Assembly: GCA_964607675.1 (NCBI GenBank)
Contig: CAZSLC010000015.1
Location: 1-45,432 of the forward strand
Length of the DNA: 45,432 nucleotides
Source: CAZSLC01 sp964607675
GTDB taxonomy: Bacteria > Bacteroidota > Bacteroidia > Bacteroidales > UBA932
Direction: 5' to 3'
Shown here piece by piece: positions 17,156-26,114 of the stretch. The translations under genes were made by a program, and so were the position numbers. The notes below the pieces were generated by a model. That model saw only the letters and a list, made by a program, of their open reading frames with translations, was not told where the DNA came from and did not search any database. Positions within the stretch are counted from its first letter, which is position 1. Every line of letters begins with the position of its first letter.

Positions 17156-17984
17156 TAAATACACAATTGTATTATTTTTGCTATTAGTTTTTGACAATAC
17201 TTATGGCCAAGAAAAAAATAGATGCAGTTCTATGCCCCTAAATTCACAAGATGAGGTTGCTTTTCAAGAAGGGGAGATACTAACATATATTATTCATTAT
17301 AAGTGGCTGGGAATAAGAACGGATGTGGGTGATGCTACTATTTCTTTGTATAAGACCACCCACAATGGTAGAAGTGCTTTCCATGCAAATGCAAAAGGGG
17401 GAACTTATGGATTTTGGGACTCTTTTTTCAAGGTAAGAGACCATTATGAAGCCTCTTTTTATCAAGACAATCTAAGGCCGTTTTATTTTCACAGGGATAT
17501 TCGAGAGGGGGGATATAAAATGAAAAATACATATTACTGGAATGATTATACTAACAATATCAATGTCAATGTCGAGAGGATGGATAATATGCCGAAGGAT
17601 ACATTGCTCTCTGGAGGTGAGTGTACATTTGATATTCTTTCTCTTTTTTATTATGCCAGAAATATCAATTTCGAAGAAGTTGTTCAAGGGGTCAATAATC
17701 CTATCTCTTTTGTGATAGATGAAGAAATATTCAATATCTATTTTAGATATATGGGTAAAGAAGTCAAAAAAATACCTAAATTAGGAAGATATAACACCTT
17801 GAAATTTGCTGCTAAAGTTGTTGCTGGAGAGGTGTTTAAAGGAGATCAAGAGATGATAATATGGGTAAGTGATGATAAAAACAAAGTGCCTTTGCTTTTC
17901 CAATCGCCAATCATTGTTGGTTCTGTCTATGGACGACTTGGGGGCTATAAAAAACTAAAATATCCTCTTTATGAAGCAGATTGA
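17142..17984 (+). CDS. DUF3108 domain protein, secreted
   Basis: A 280-residue protein with an N-terminal signal peptide (hydrophobic TIVLFLLLVF, cleavage near NTYGQ). The body is beta-rich: FQEGEILTYIIHYKWLGI, GDATISL, KGGTYGFWDSFFKVRDHYEA, and later FDILSLFYYARN. That is the DUF3108 family, proposed to be periplasmic and of unknown function. The frame opens at a TTG (17133), but the ATG at 17142 is better. It overlaps dnaB at its start by 14 bases and rseC at its end by 14 bases, so translational coupling is likely on both sides. Confidence 0.85.
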   Translation: MSLISKYTIVLFLLLVFDNTYGQEKNRCSSMPLNSQDEVAFQEGEILTYIIHYKWLGIRTDVGDATISLYKTTHNGRSAFHANAKGGTYGFWDSFFKVRDHYEASFYQDNLRPFYFHRDIREGGYKMKNTYYWNDYTNNINVNVERMDNMPKDTLLSGGECTFDILSLFYYARNINFEEVVQGVNNPISFVIDEEIFNIYFRYMGKEVKKIPKLGRYNTLKFAAKVVAGEVFKGDQEMIIWVSDDKNKVPLLFQSPIIVGSVYGRLGGYKKLKYPLYEAD

Positions 17985-18387
17985 ACATGCAGGAACAATT
18001 GTAGAAATTACAAAAGAAGAGTATATAGTGGAGTTGATTTCCCTTTCGGCTTGTGCATCTTGCCATGCAAAAAATATTTGTAATCCTTCTGACCTAAAAT
18101 CTAAAAGAGTTAATATCAAAAGAGTAGTCGGAGATGATTATAAGATAGGAGATCAAGTCACTATTTACCTCAAATCATCGATGGGGATGAAAGCTGTATT
18201 GATAGCTTATGTTATTCCTGTAACCATTCTTTTATTTTTATTATTATATTTGTCATTATTTTTACAAAATGAACTTCTATCCGGGCTGATATCTATCACT
18301 TTTGTACTTGGATACTTCTTCATTATTTATTTGTTTAGAAACAGACTCGATAGAAAATTTATCTTTACAATAGAACACAAAACTTAA
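17971..18387 (+). CDS. rseC: SoxR-reducing system protein RseC family
   Basis: The 138-residue protein has the RseC layout: an N-terminal cysteine cluster (C28xxC31xxxxxC37 in ACASCHAKNIC), a basic linker, and two membrane segments (about 72-92 and 98-120). It is an inner-membrane protein that in E. coli and many others works with the Rsx/Rnf complex; in Bacteroidota it is normally the gene directly ahead of rnfB, as here, 4 bases away. The cysteines may bind a metal or iron-sulfur centre; that is not proven. Overlap with the DUF3108 gene at its start is 14 bases. Confidence 0.88.
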   Translation: MKQIEHAGTIVEITKEEYIVELISLSACASCHAKNICNPSDLKSKRVNIKRVVGDDYKIGDQVTIYLKSSMGMKAVLIAYVIPVTILLFLLLYLSLFLQNELLSGLISITFVLGYFFIIYLFRNRLDRKFIFTIEHKT

Positions 18388-18391
18388 ATAA

Positions 18392-19234
18392 ATGAGTACC
18401 ACTATTATTTTTACTATTGTATGCCTAAGTCTTTTGGGACTTATATTGGCAGTGGTGCTATATTTCGTAGCACAAAAATTTAAAGTTGAAGAGGATCCGA
18501 GGATTGACGATGTAGAGGCCATTATGCCTGGTGCCAATTGTGGGGGGTGTGGCTTTGCTGGATGTCGGGCTTTTGCAGAAAATGCTGTTAAAGCACCAGA
18601 TCTATCAAAACTTTATTGCCCCGTTGGTGGGAACCCTGTCATGGCCAAAGTTGCCGCTCGACTTGGAGTTGAGGTTCAGGAGAAGGCACCTATGATTGCT
18701 GTGGTAAGATGCTACGGCACAAAGGACAATAGGGAGAAGACCAATCTCTATGATGGAGCTACCTCTTGTAGAGTGGCATCTACTTTTTATGCAGGAGACA
18801 CAGGTTGTAGCTATGGCTGTGTTGGGCTCGGCGATTGTACAAAGGCATGCAATTTTGATGCACTCTCGATGAATGGACGCACAGGATTGCCAAAAGTTAA
18901 TGAAAATAAATGTACTGCATGTGGTGCTTGTGTTAAAGCATGTCCCAAAGGTGTTATCGAATTGAGGAATAAAGGGCCCAAATCAAGAAGGGTCTATGTC
19001 TCTTGTATCAATAAAGATAAAGGGGCAATTGCCAAAAAGGCATGTGCAGTGGCTTGTATTGGATGTATGAAGTGCCAAAAAGTATGTGAATTTGGAGCAA
19101 TTACAATAGAAAATAATCTGTCATACATAGATTTTACTAAATGTAAACTTTGTAGGAAATGCTTTGATGTATGTCCTACAAAAGCAATATGGGCTGTTAA
19201 TTTTCCTATTAAAGTACCTAAAATAGAACAATAA
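18392..19234 (+). CDS. rnfB: Rnf electron transport complex subunit B
   Basis: A 280-residue protein with an N-terminal membrane segment (about 5-27), then the CGGCGFAGC motif (C50, C53, C58, plus C76) for one [4Fe-4S] cluster. A further cysteine set C139, C143, C149, C153 suggests another cluster, and three ferredoxin-type sets follow at C174-C184, C222-C232 and C251-C261. RnfB takes electrons from ferredoxin and passes them to the other subunits of the sodium- or proton-pumping ferredoxin:NAD oxidoreductase. It is the first of six rnf genes in the order BCDGEA; its stop shares one base with the rnfC start (TAATG). Confidence 0.96.
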   Translation: MSTTIIFTIVCLSLLGLILAVVLYFVAQKFKVEEDPRIDDVEAIMPGANCGGCGFAGCRAFAENAVKAPDLSKLYCPVGGNPVMAKVAARLGVEVQEKAPMIAVVRCYGTKDNREKTNLYDGATSCRVASTFYAGDTGCSYGCVGLGDCTKACNFDALSMNGRTGLPKVNENKCTACGACVKACPKGVIELRNKGPKSRRVYVSCINKDKGAIAKKACAVACIGCMKCQKVCEFGAITIENNLSYIDFTKCKLCRKCFDVCPTKAIWAVNFPIKVPKIEQ

Positions 19235-20568
19235 TGAAACATACATTTTCAATGGGTGGTGTCCACCCTGACGATAATAAGATTTCTGCCAATTGTGCCA
19301 TTGAGAATTTTCCAATACTTGATAGGGCGTATATCTCAATGTCACAGCACCTTGGTGCTCCTTCTGAACCAATAGTTCAAAAGGGAGATAAGGTGAAGGT
19401 TGGAGATATGATTGCTAAGAAAACTGGTTTTGTATCTGCAAATATTCACTCTTCTGTTTCTGGCACAGTGGCAGGAATAGAGATGATCAAAGATCTTGCA
19501 GGAAACAATGTAAAGGCAGTGGTGATTGATGTTGAAGCAGATGAATGGAATGAGTCAATAGATAGAAGCGATAAGATCGAGAGGGAGATCACACTCTCTC
19601 CTGAGGCAATAATCAGCTGCATTGAGGACAATGGTATTGTTGGTTTGGGGGGGGCATCTTTCCCTACCCACATAAAATTATCCCCCCCTCCAGGTAAAAA
19701 GGCAGAATGCATCATCATCAATGGGGCAGAATGTGAGCCATACCTCACCTCTGATTATAGAATTTTGCTCGAAAGGACAGAAGAAATATTGATTGGGGCA
19801 ACAATAATGATGAAGGCACTCGGAGTTACCAAGGGCTATATCGGCATCGAGGATAATAAGCCGCAGGCAATCAAAAAAGTGGCTTCTATCATTTCTCAGT
19901 ATCCTGAAATAAAATTAGTGCCGTTGAAGAAAAAATATCCACAAGGGGGAGAGAAACAATTAATAGATGCAGTAATTCATAAGAAAGTGCCATCAATGGG
20001 GCTCCCAATTGATACAGGAGCAGTAGTGCAAAATTGTGGAACAGCCTTGGCCGTTTATGAAGCAGTTCAAAAACATAAACCACTTTTTGAGGGCATTGTG
20101 ACAGTGACAGGTAAATGTTACCCACAACAAAGAAATTTCAGACTTCGTGTTGGTACACCGATAAGTAAATTAATAGATGCAATAGGGGGGATGCCAGATG
20201 CGGCGGCAAAAGTGATCAGTGGCGGTCCGATGATGGGTAAAGCCATTGCTAATATTAATGCACCTACCGTAAAGAGTTCATCTGCTATTTTAGTTCTCAA
20301 TAAAGAAGAGACTAAGAGGGTAGAGGAGAGCAATTGCATAAGATGTGGAAAATGCATAGATGCCTGCCCAATGGGTCTTGAACCCTATCTTCTCAATAAG
20401 TTGGCGAGATTGGGCAAAATGGATGAATTAGAGACAAATAAGGTCTATGATTGCATTGAGTGTGGCTGCTGTATGTTTACATGTCCAGCTCATCTTTATT
20501 TGCTTGATTACATAAGAGTTGCAAAGTCTGATGTAATTAAAATCATGAAAAGCAGACCCAAAAAATGA
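19234..20568 (+). CDS. rnfC: Rnf electron transport complex subunit C
   Basis: A peripheral subunit of 444 residues. The N-terminal GGVHPDDNK and the lipoyl-like barrel lead into the NADH/FMN-binding region (GLGGASFPTHIKL, INGAECEPYLTSDYR, GKCYPQQRNF). Two [4Fe-4S] sets close the protein: C368, C371, C374, C378 and C407, C410, C413, C417. It is the NAD(H)-binding subunit on the cytoplasmic face. No long alanine-rich tail of the E. coli RsxC type is present. rnfD follows after 24 bases, the widest gap in the cluster. Confidence 0.96.
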   Translation: MKHTFSMGGVHPDDNKISANCAIENFPILDRAYISMSQHLGAPSEPIVQKGDKVKVGDMIAKKTGFVSANIHSSVSGTVAGIEMIKDLAGNNVKAVVIDVEADEWNESIDRSDKIEREITLSPEAIISCIEDNGIVGLGGASFPTHIKLSPPPGKKAECIIINGAECEPYLTSDYRILLERTEEILIGATIMMKALGVTKGYIGIEDNKPQAIKKVASIISQYPEIKLVPLKKKYPQGGEKQLIDAVIHKKVPSMGLPIDTGAVVQNCGTALAVYEAVQKHKPLFEGIVTVTGKCYPQQRNFRLRVGTPISKLIDAIGGMPDAAAKVISGGPMMGKAIANINAPTVKSSSAILVLNKEETKRVEESNCIRCGKCIDACPMGLEPYLLNKLARLGKMDELETNKVYDCIECGCCMFTCPAHLYLLDYIRVAKSDVIKIMKSRPKK

Positions 20569-20592
20569 TAGATAATAGTAGAATATAATAAT

Positions 20593-21597
20593 ATGAGAAA
20601 ACTTCTTGTTTCACCAGCTCCACATATCCACTCGAAAGACGACACGCAGAGATTGATGCGGGATGTATTAATAGCACTTTCGCCCTCATTATTGGTCTCT
20701 GTCTATTTCTTTGGATTTTCAGCAATTAAACTTGTATTAATTGGGGCGGCAACCTGTATTGGAGTTGAATTTGTTATTCAAAAATATCTCCTTAAAACCA
20801 AGGTTACCATTAACGATTACTCTGCAGCATTGACTGGAGTGCTTTTGGCACTTAACTTACCACCGAGTTCCCCATGGTGGCTTATTTTGATAGGGTCAAT
20901 TGTTGCTATTGGCATTGCCAAAATGACTTTTGGAGGCTTAGGACAAAATATATTTAATCCAGCCTTGGTAGGGCGTGTATTCCTTTTGGTCTCTTTTCCC
21001 ACACTGATGACTGATTGGAGTGTTCCAGCATCTTGGTTTAGAGATGGGATGGATGCGGCCAGTGGTGCTACCCCTCTTGCCTTAATAAAGGAGGGACTTG
21101 CAGAGGGGATGAATATTTCTCAGATTTTTGCAGAAAATCCCAATCTTGATTATTTCCAGATGTTGTTTGCAAAAATTGGGGGATCAGTTGGAGAGGTTTC
21201 GGCCCTTGCTCTTATCTTAGGATTTATCTATCTGTTGATACGGAGGGTGATAAAACCTCATATTCCCCTTTCAATTATTGGGACAGTATTTGTGATGACT
21301 GGTATTTTCTGGCTCATTGATCCAAATCAATATACTGACCCTATTTTCAATGTCCTCTCTGGTGGCATTTTATTAGGTTCAATATTTATGGCTACGGACT
21401 ATGTCACCTCTCCTATGAATAACTGGGGAATGATTATCTATGGTGTCGGCATCGGAGTGATTACCGTTTGTATCAGGATGTTCGGTTCATTTCCCGAAGG
21501 GATCTCATTTGCTATATTAATTATGAACTCTACTGTTCCATTATTAAATAAATATCTAACACCCAAACGATTTGGGAAGGAGGTGAAGAATGGCTAA
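20593..21597 (+). CDS. rnfD: Rnf electron transport complex subunit D
   Basis: A membrane protein of 334 residues with about 8-9 hydrophobic segments. The covalent FMN site is visible as SGATPLA with Thr160. Conserved blocks GGLGQNIFNPALVGR and FMATDYVTSPM agree with RnfD/NqrB. The N-terminus (SPAPHIHSKDDTQRLM) is the usual cytoplasmic lead. It moves electrons across the membrane together with RnfG and likely participates in ion pumping. It overlaps rnfG by 8 bases. Confidence 0.96.
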   Translation: MRKLLVSPAPHIHSKDDTQRLMRDVLIALSPSLLVSVYFFGFSAIKLVLIGAATCIGVEFVIQKYLLKTKVTINDYSAALTGVLLALNLPPSSPWWLILIGSIVAIGIAKMTFGGLGQNIFNPALVGRVFLLVSFPTLMTDWSVPASWFRDGMDAASGATPLALIKEGLAEGMNISQIFAENPNLDYFQMLFAKIGGSVGEVSALALILGFIYLLIRRVIKPHIPLSIIGTVFVMTGIFWLIDPNQYTDPIFNVLSGGILLGSIFMATDYVTSPMNNWGMIIYGVGIGVITVCIRMFGSFPEGISFAILIMNSTVPLLNKYLTPKRFGKEVKNG

Positions 21598-22168
21598 AGA
21601 ATCTACATTTCTAAATATGTTGCTTTCGCTTTTCCTCGTTTGCCTGATTTGTTCAGGAATACTTGGAGGTGTATATGCTATAACAAAAAAGCCTATTGAC
21701 ACTGCTCAGCTGGCAAAGAAGAACAATGCTATCTCTACTGTTGTTCCAGAATTTGACAATGTCCCATCCCAAGAGCAATTCTCTGTCGAAGTAGATGGTA
21801 AGAGTTCTGTTGTTTATCCTGCAAAAAAGGGTGGTGTTATTGTTGGGTATGCTATCGAATCATCAACATCAAAGGGGTTTGGTGGTGCTATTGTGATGAT
21901 GGTGGGATTTAGTGCTGATGGTTCTATTTACAACAGTTCTGTTATTTCACATTCGGAGACTCCAGGACTTGGCGACAAAATGGTGGAAGGAAAGAGCAAT
22001 TTTAGTGCGCAGTTTAAAGGTAAAAATCCTGCTAATTTCAAGTTGTCAGTTAAGAAAGACGGAGGTGATGTGGATGCCATTACCGCTTCAACAATCACTT
22101 CGCGTGCTTATTGTGATGCTCTCGAAAGGGCTTATAAAGTTTTTTGTTCAATTGAAAAAGGAAAATAG
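21590..22168 (+). CDS. rnfG: Rnf electron transport complex subunit G
   Basis: A 192-residue protein with a single N-terminal membrane segment (about 8-30) and a periplasmic FMN-binding domain. HSETPGLGDKM is the typical central block. The flavin-attachment threonine should be T168 in DAITASTIT, where many other families have SGAT; it still fits the S/T-x-A/S-T pattern. RnfG receives electrons from RnfD. rnfE starts 2 bases after the stop. Confidence 0.95.
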   Translation: MAKESTFLNMLLSLFLVCLICSGILGGVYAITKKPIDTAQLAKKNNAISTVVPEFDNVPSQEQFSVEVDGKSSVVYPAKKGGVIVGYAIESSTSKGFGGAIVMMVGFSADGSIYNSSVISHSETPGLGDKMVEGKSNFSAQFKGKNPANFKLSVKKDGGDVDAITASTITSRAYCDALERAYKVFCSIEKGK

Positions 22169-22170
22169 GG

Positions 22171-22758
22171 ATGGAAAAATTGAGTATTATTACAAAAGGA
22201 ATTATTAAAGAGAACCCAACATTTATGTTGGTTCTTGGCATGTGTCCTACATTAGGAACTACTACATCTGCAATCAATGGTATGGGAATGGGACTTGCCA
22301 CCACATTTGTCCTTATTCTTTCTAATATGTTAATATCCCTCATTGCGAAGTATATCCCAAATAAAGTGAGAATACCGAGTTATGTTGTGGTGATTGCTGC
22401 CTGCGTAACGGTGTTACAACTTTTTATGCAGGCCTATGTGCCAGCTTTGTATGAGACTTTAGGATTGTTCATTCCCCTTATAGTTGTAAACTGCATTGTA
22501 CTTGGCAGGGCTGAAGCATTTGCCAATAAAAACAGTGTTATAGACTCTGCTCTTGATGGTATTGGCATAGGCCTCGGCTTTACTCTTGCCCTTACAATAT
22601 TAGGACTTGTCCGTGAACTCCTTGGAAATGGCTCACTATTTGGGTTAAAAGTCTTTAGTGGTGACCCTATATTAGTGTTTGTCCTTGCACCAGGCGCATT
22701 TATCGCCTTAGGGTATCTAATGGTCTTATTTAGAAAATTGACTTCAAAAATTAAGTAG
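22171..22758 (+). CDS. rnfE: Rnf electron transport complex subunit E
   Basis: Six-helix membrane subunit of 195 residues with the conserved N-terminal ENPTFMLVLGMCPTLGTTTS and the block FIPLIVVNCIVLGRAEAFA, which holds the membrane cysteines (C25 and C110). RnfE pairs with the inverted RnfA, and the two bind an iron-sulfur centre in the membrane core. It lies 2 bases after rnfG and 3 bases before rnfA. Confidence 0.96.
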   Translation: MEKLSIITKGIIKENPTFMLVLGMCPTLGTTTSAINGMGMGLATTFVLILSNMLISLIAKYIPNKVRIPSYVVVIAACVTVLQLFMQAYVPALYETLGLFIPLIVVNCIVLGRAEAFANKNSVIDSALDGIGIGLGFTLALTILGLVRELLGNGSLFGLKVFSGDPILVFVLAPGAFIALGYLMVLFRKLTSKIK

Positions 22759-22761
22759 GTT

Positions 22762-23361
22762 ATGGAATATATTATCATTATTATATCGGCAGTTTTTGTT
22801 AATAACATCCTATTGTCCCAATTTTTGGGGATATGTCCTTTCTTAGGTGTCTCTAACAAGGTCAATACAGCTATCGGGATGTCAGGAGCTGTCTGTTTTG
22901 TCATTGCAATTTCTACACTTGTGACCTATCTTATTCAATATTATGTTTTGGTTCCCCTTGGAATCGAATTTATGCAGACTTTAACTTTCATCCTTGTTAT
23001 AGCTGCATTAGTACAAATGGTAGAAATAATTCTTAAAAAAATCTCACCTTCATTATATCAAGCTCTTGGGATTTTTCTTCCTCTTATTACCACGAACTGT
23101 GCAGTTCTTGGTATTGCCATACTTGTGGTGAGTAAAGAGTTTACCTTTGGTGGAGATGCTCATTTACTAACCCTTGTAGAATCTGTTGTTTATGCTATTT
23201 CAAGTGCCGTAGGGTTTGGCGTTGCCATGACTTTGTTTGCAGGAATCAGAGAACAACTCGAATTATCTTCTGTGCCTAAAGCATTTAAAGGGACACCGAT
23301 AGCTCTAATAACAGCTGGGATTCTTGCCCTTGCATTTATGGGTTTTAGTGGTTTAGTATAG
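22762..23361 (+). CDS. rnfA: Rnf electron transport complex subunit A
   Basis: Six-helix membrane subunit of 199 residues, homologous to RnfE in inverted topology. Visible motifs are NNILLSQFLGICPFLGVS and LPLITTNCAVLG, which place the iron-sulfur cysteines C25 and C112. It closes the rnfBCDGEA set. The TPR gene starts 13 bases later and is probably on the same transcript. Confidence 0.96.
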   Translation: MEYIIIIISAVFVNNILLSQFLGICPFLGVSNKVNTAIGMSGAVCFVIAISTLVTYLIQYYVLVPLGIEFMQTLTFILVIAALVQMVEIILKKISPSLYQALGIFLPLITTNCAVLGIAILVVSKEFTFGGDAHLLTLVESVVYAISSAVGFGVAMTLFAGIREQLELSSVPKAFKGTPIALITAGILALAFMGFSGLV

Positions 23362-23374
23362 TCTATTATTAAAA

Positions 23375-23647
23375 ATGAAAACACTTATTGAGATAGAGGA
23401 GATGTTGGCATCTTCCCATGTAATTGATGCCTTTAATGAACTGCATCAATTTTTAGAAAAAAATCCTGACAATTCAAAAGGATGGTATTTGTTAGGTGGT
23501 ATATATCGCAGACAACAGCTCTGGGGCGATGCAATTAATGCTTACAATAAATCTAAGATGATAGACCCCGAAGGGCCAGCCGATGCAGCTATAGAGTCAA
23601 TTTATGATATTATTAGGTTTGTGAATACAGACCTTATGAATCCATAA
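23375..23647 (+). CDS. Small tetratricopeptide repeat protein
   Basis: A 90-residue acidic protein, most of which is one to two TPR units: VIDAFNELHQFLEKNPDNSKGWYLLGGIYRRQQLWGDAINAYNKSKMIDPE carries the W-LG-Y-A-P spacing of the repeat. No signal peptide is seen, so it should be cytoplasmic. It is the last gene of the long plus-strand run, directly after rnfA. A scaffolding role for the Rnf complex is possible but only suggested by position. Confidence 0.75.
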   Translation: MKTLIEIEEMLASSHVIDAFNELHQFLEKNPDNSKGWYLLGGIYRRQQLWGDAINAYNKSKMIDPEGPADAAIESIYDIIRFVNTDLMNP

Positions 23648-23652
23648 TAATC

Positions 23653-23674
23653 TTGATATTAATCAACTTTTTTT
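23653..23674 (+). terminator. Weak rho-independent terminator after the rnf operon
   Basis: A 5 bp stem TTGAT / ATCAA with a 4-base loop is followed by C and seven T. The stem is AT-rich and short, so the signal is weak, but its position after the TPR gene is right. Confidence 0.35.
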
Positions 23675-23687
23675 AAATTATTTCTTC

Positions 23688-26114
23688 ATGAAAAGATACA
23701 ATTTTATTCTATTGTTATGTGCTATTTTTAGCTTAATAGCGACAATCACCTACGGGCAGGAGGTGAAAGGTTACCAAATCCCCCCAAAAGATGTTACAGA
23801 TATTATATTAGCACCTCTCACCCCATCCGTCTATTTCAACCAAGCGAAAAGCAGATACCTCTTTGCAGAGGGCAATGATATACCTACAGTTGAAGAGATG
23901 ATGCAGGAAGATGTGAGATTGGCAGGAGTAAGGGCTCTCAAGGCAACCAATGCACCACGATTTCGTACTTCCTTCACTAAGATATCAGTGATGAATGTTC
24001 CAGGTCAACATTTCCCAGAGGGGGAAATAACAGGTTTCCCATCAGAAGCCAGGGTTGTTTCATTGGATTGGGCCAACGATGATAAGAATGTTATAGCAAC
24101 CATTGAGTATAAAGATGGAATCAAACTTTGGATTGTGGATATGAATACCCTTGTCGCCAAAGAGTTAAGCTCAAGGACAATAAATCTATTTATCGGAGGC
24201 ATTGCGATCAATGATAAAGCAGGTATTATAACAGTTACGTGTATCCCAGAAGGGAGAAAAGCAATGAGCGAGAGGAAGAGAGAATATGCCCCTGTGGTAC
24301 AGGAGAGTGTTGGCAAAGTAGCAGCAGTGAGAACATATCAAGATCTTCTGACCGATAGTTATAGTGAAGAGTTATTTGATTGGTATGCAACTTCTGAACT
24401 TGTTAATATCTCTTTTGATGGAAATGAGAGTGTGATAGGTGCACCTGCAAATTATTCAAGGCTCTCATACTCCCCAGACGGGCAATGGTTGGTAGTTAAT
24501 AAAATTGTAAAACCTTATTCTTATCAAGTTCCATTTTACAATTTTCCATCTGTAGTAGAGGTATGGAGCAGTGACTGTACTACAAAGAAAGTTGTTGCCG
24601 AAATTCCCCTCTCTGAAAGCTCATTTAAGGGGAGAAATTCTACCTCTCCGTTTCCAAGAGGATTTTCTTGGAGGAGTGACGTGCCTGCTTCCTTGTATTG
24701 GATTGAGCCTTTAGATGGTGGCAATGGATTGACAAAAGTGGCATATAGAGATATGGTGAAAATGTGGAATGCCCCTTTTGAAGGAGAAGCCGAAGATTTA
24801 TTTTTGACAACATTTAGATTCTCTGGAATCACATGGGGAGATGCCAATAATGCGTTCTATTATACATCAGATAGAGAATCAAAAGTGAGAGAATTGTACC
24901 ATTTCAATCCTTCTGATAAGAGATCACAACTCGTGAATTCTGAAAACACCGAAGACCTTTATGGAGCATGGGGATCGATTGTTACAAACAGAAATGAGTA
25001 TGGAAAATATATAGCATATTCAAATGATAAATTTAAAACAATCTTCTTTGAAGGTGATGGTTATTCTCCTGATGGAGCAAAACCTTTTATTGACAAGTAT
25101 GATCTGAAAAAGGAGAAGAAAACAAGAATATGGAGTAGTGAAAATCCATATTATGAAACTCCTATTGCATATATAGATTTGGCTAAAGGCAAGTTTATTA
25201 CTAAGAGAGAGTCTGTATCGGAGTATCCCAATTATTTCTTGAAGGATTTGAAAAAGCGCACTACAACTCAAATTACTTCCATTGAGAATCCATACAAATC
25301 TCTGGATGGGGTAACAAAAGAGACAATCCATTATAAACGTGCAGATGGAGTCGATTTGTCAGGCACATTGTATCTTCCTGCAGGGTTTAAGAAAGGAGAT
25401 AAACCTCTCCCTGTTTTCATGTGGGCATATCCTGCAGAGTTTAAGAGTAGTGCAGATGCTGGTCAAAGAAGAGACTCTCCCAATAGATTTACAAGGGTAG
25501 GGAGGACCTCCATCATTGTTTGGGTCACTCAAGGTTACGCAGTATTGGATGGTGCATCTTTCCCAATAATAGGAGAAGATGGAGAGGAACCAAATGATAC
25601 TTATATTGAACAATTGACGGCAAATGCTCAAGCGGCAATTAATACCCTTGTTGACATGGGGGTAGCTGATCGCAACAAAATAGCAGTGGGAGGTCACTCT
25701 TATGGTGGCTTCATGACTGCCAACTTGCTGGCAAACACTGATCTTTTTGCTGCAGGTATTGCTCGTAGCGGTGCTTACAATAGAACTTTGACCCCTTTTG
25801 GTTTCCAAAATGAGCAGAGAACTTTTTGGGAGGCAGAGGATGTATATATGAAAATGTCTCCATTTGCTTCAGCAGACAAATTGAAGACACCTATTCTCCT
25901 AATTCATGGTCAAGATGACAATAATTCAGGCACTTTTACAGTACAAAGCGAGAGACTTTATGCTGCGGTAAAAGGAAATGGTGGTATAGTAAGACTGGTT
26001 CTATTGCCAGGAGAAGCTCATGGGTATCAGGCAAAAGAGTCTATACTGCACCAAGCTTGGGAAACATATCAGTGGTTGGAGAGGTTCGTTAAAAACGGCA
26101 AAGTGAAAGAGTAG
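23688..26114 (+). CDS. S9 family peptidase, secreted (glutamyl endopeptidase/S9D-like)
   Basis: An 808-residue protein with a signal peptide (FILLLCAIFSLIATITYG). A beta-propeller-like region (about 60-520) precedes an alpha/beta-hydrolase domain. The catalytic triad is Ser671 in GGHSYGGFMTANLL, Asp743 or Asp744 in HGQDDNNSG, and His778 in GEAHGY. The N-terminal PPKDVTDIILAPLTPSVYFN and the GGHSYGG context resemble the S9D type, which cuts after Glu, more than dipeptidyl peptidase IV, but specificity is not certain. It probably acts in the periplasm in peptide degradation. The 3' end overlaps the opposite-strand trmH-like gene by 46 bases. Confidence 0.9.
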   Translation: MKRYNFILLLCAIFSLIATITYGQEVKGYQIPPKDVTDIILAPLTPSVYFNQAKSRYLFAEGNDIPTVEEMMQEDVRLAGVRALKATNAPRFRTSFTKISVMNVPGQHFPEGEITGFPSEARVVSLDWANDDKNVIATIEYKDGIKLWIVDMNTLVAKELSSRTINLFIGGIAINDKAGIITVTCIPEGRKAMSERKREYAPVVQESVGKVAAVRTYQDLLTDSYSEELFDWYATSELVNISFDGNESVIGAPANYSRLSYSPDGQWLVVNKIVKPYSYQVPFYNFPSVVEVWSSDCTTKKVVAEIPLSESSFKGRNSTSPFPRGFSWRSDVPASLYWIEPLDGGNGLTKVAYRDMVKMWNAPFEGEAEDLFLTTFRFSGITWGDANNAFYYTSDRESKVRELYHFNPSDKRSQLVNSENTEDLYGAWGSIVTNRNEYGKYIAYSNDKFKTIFFEGDGYSPDGAKPFIDKYDLKKEKKTRIWSSENPYYETPIAYIDLAKGKFITKRESVSEYPNYFLKDLKKRTTTQITSIENPYKSLDGVTKETIHYKRADGVDLSGTLYLPAGFKKGDKPLPVFMWAYPAEFKSSADAGQRRDSPNRFTRVGRTSIIVWVTQGYAVLDGASFPIIGEDGEEPNDTYIEQLTANAQAAINTLVDMGVADRNKIAVGGHSYGGFMTANLLANTDLFAAGIARSGAYNRTLTPFGFQNEQRTFWEAEDVYMKMSPFASADKLKTPILLIHGQDDNNSGTFTVQSERLYAAVKGNGGIVRLVLLPGEAHGYQAKESILHQAWETYQWLERFVKNGKVKE

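Noticed and set aside
17142..23361. Rnf cluster as a possible Nqr (sodium-pumping NADH:quinone) operon
   Set aside because: Gene order B-C-D-G-E-A, an RnfB with ferredoxin motifs and an adjacent rseC point to Rnf; NqrF and NqrA-type proteins are absent.
25359..25808. 149-residue open frame on the minus strand
   Set aside because: It lies antisense to the catalytic domain of the S9 peptidase and has unnatural composition rich in Cys and Ser.
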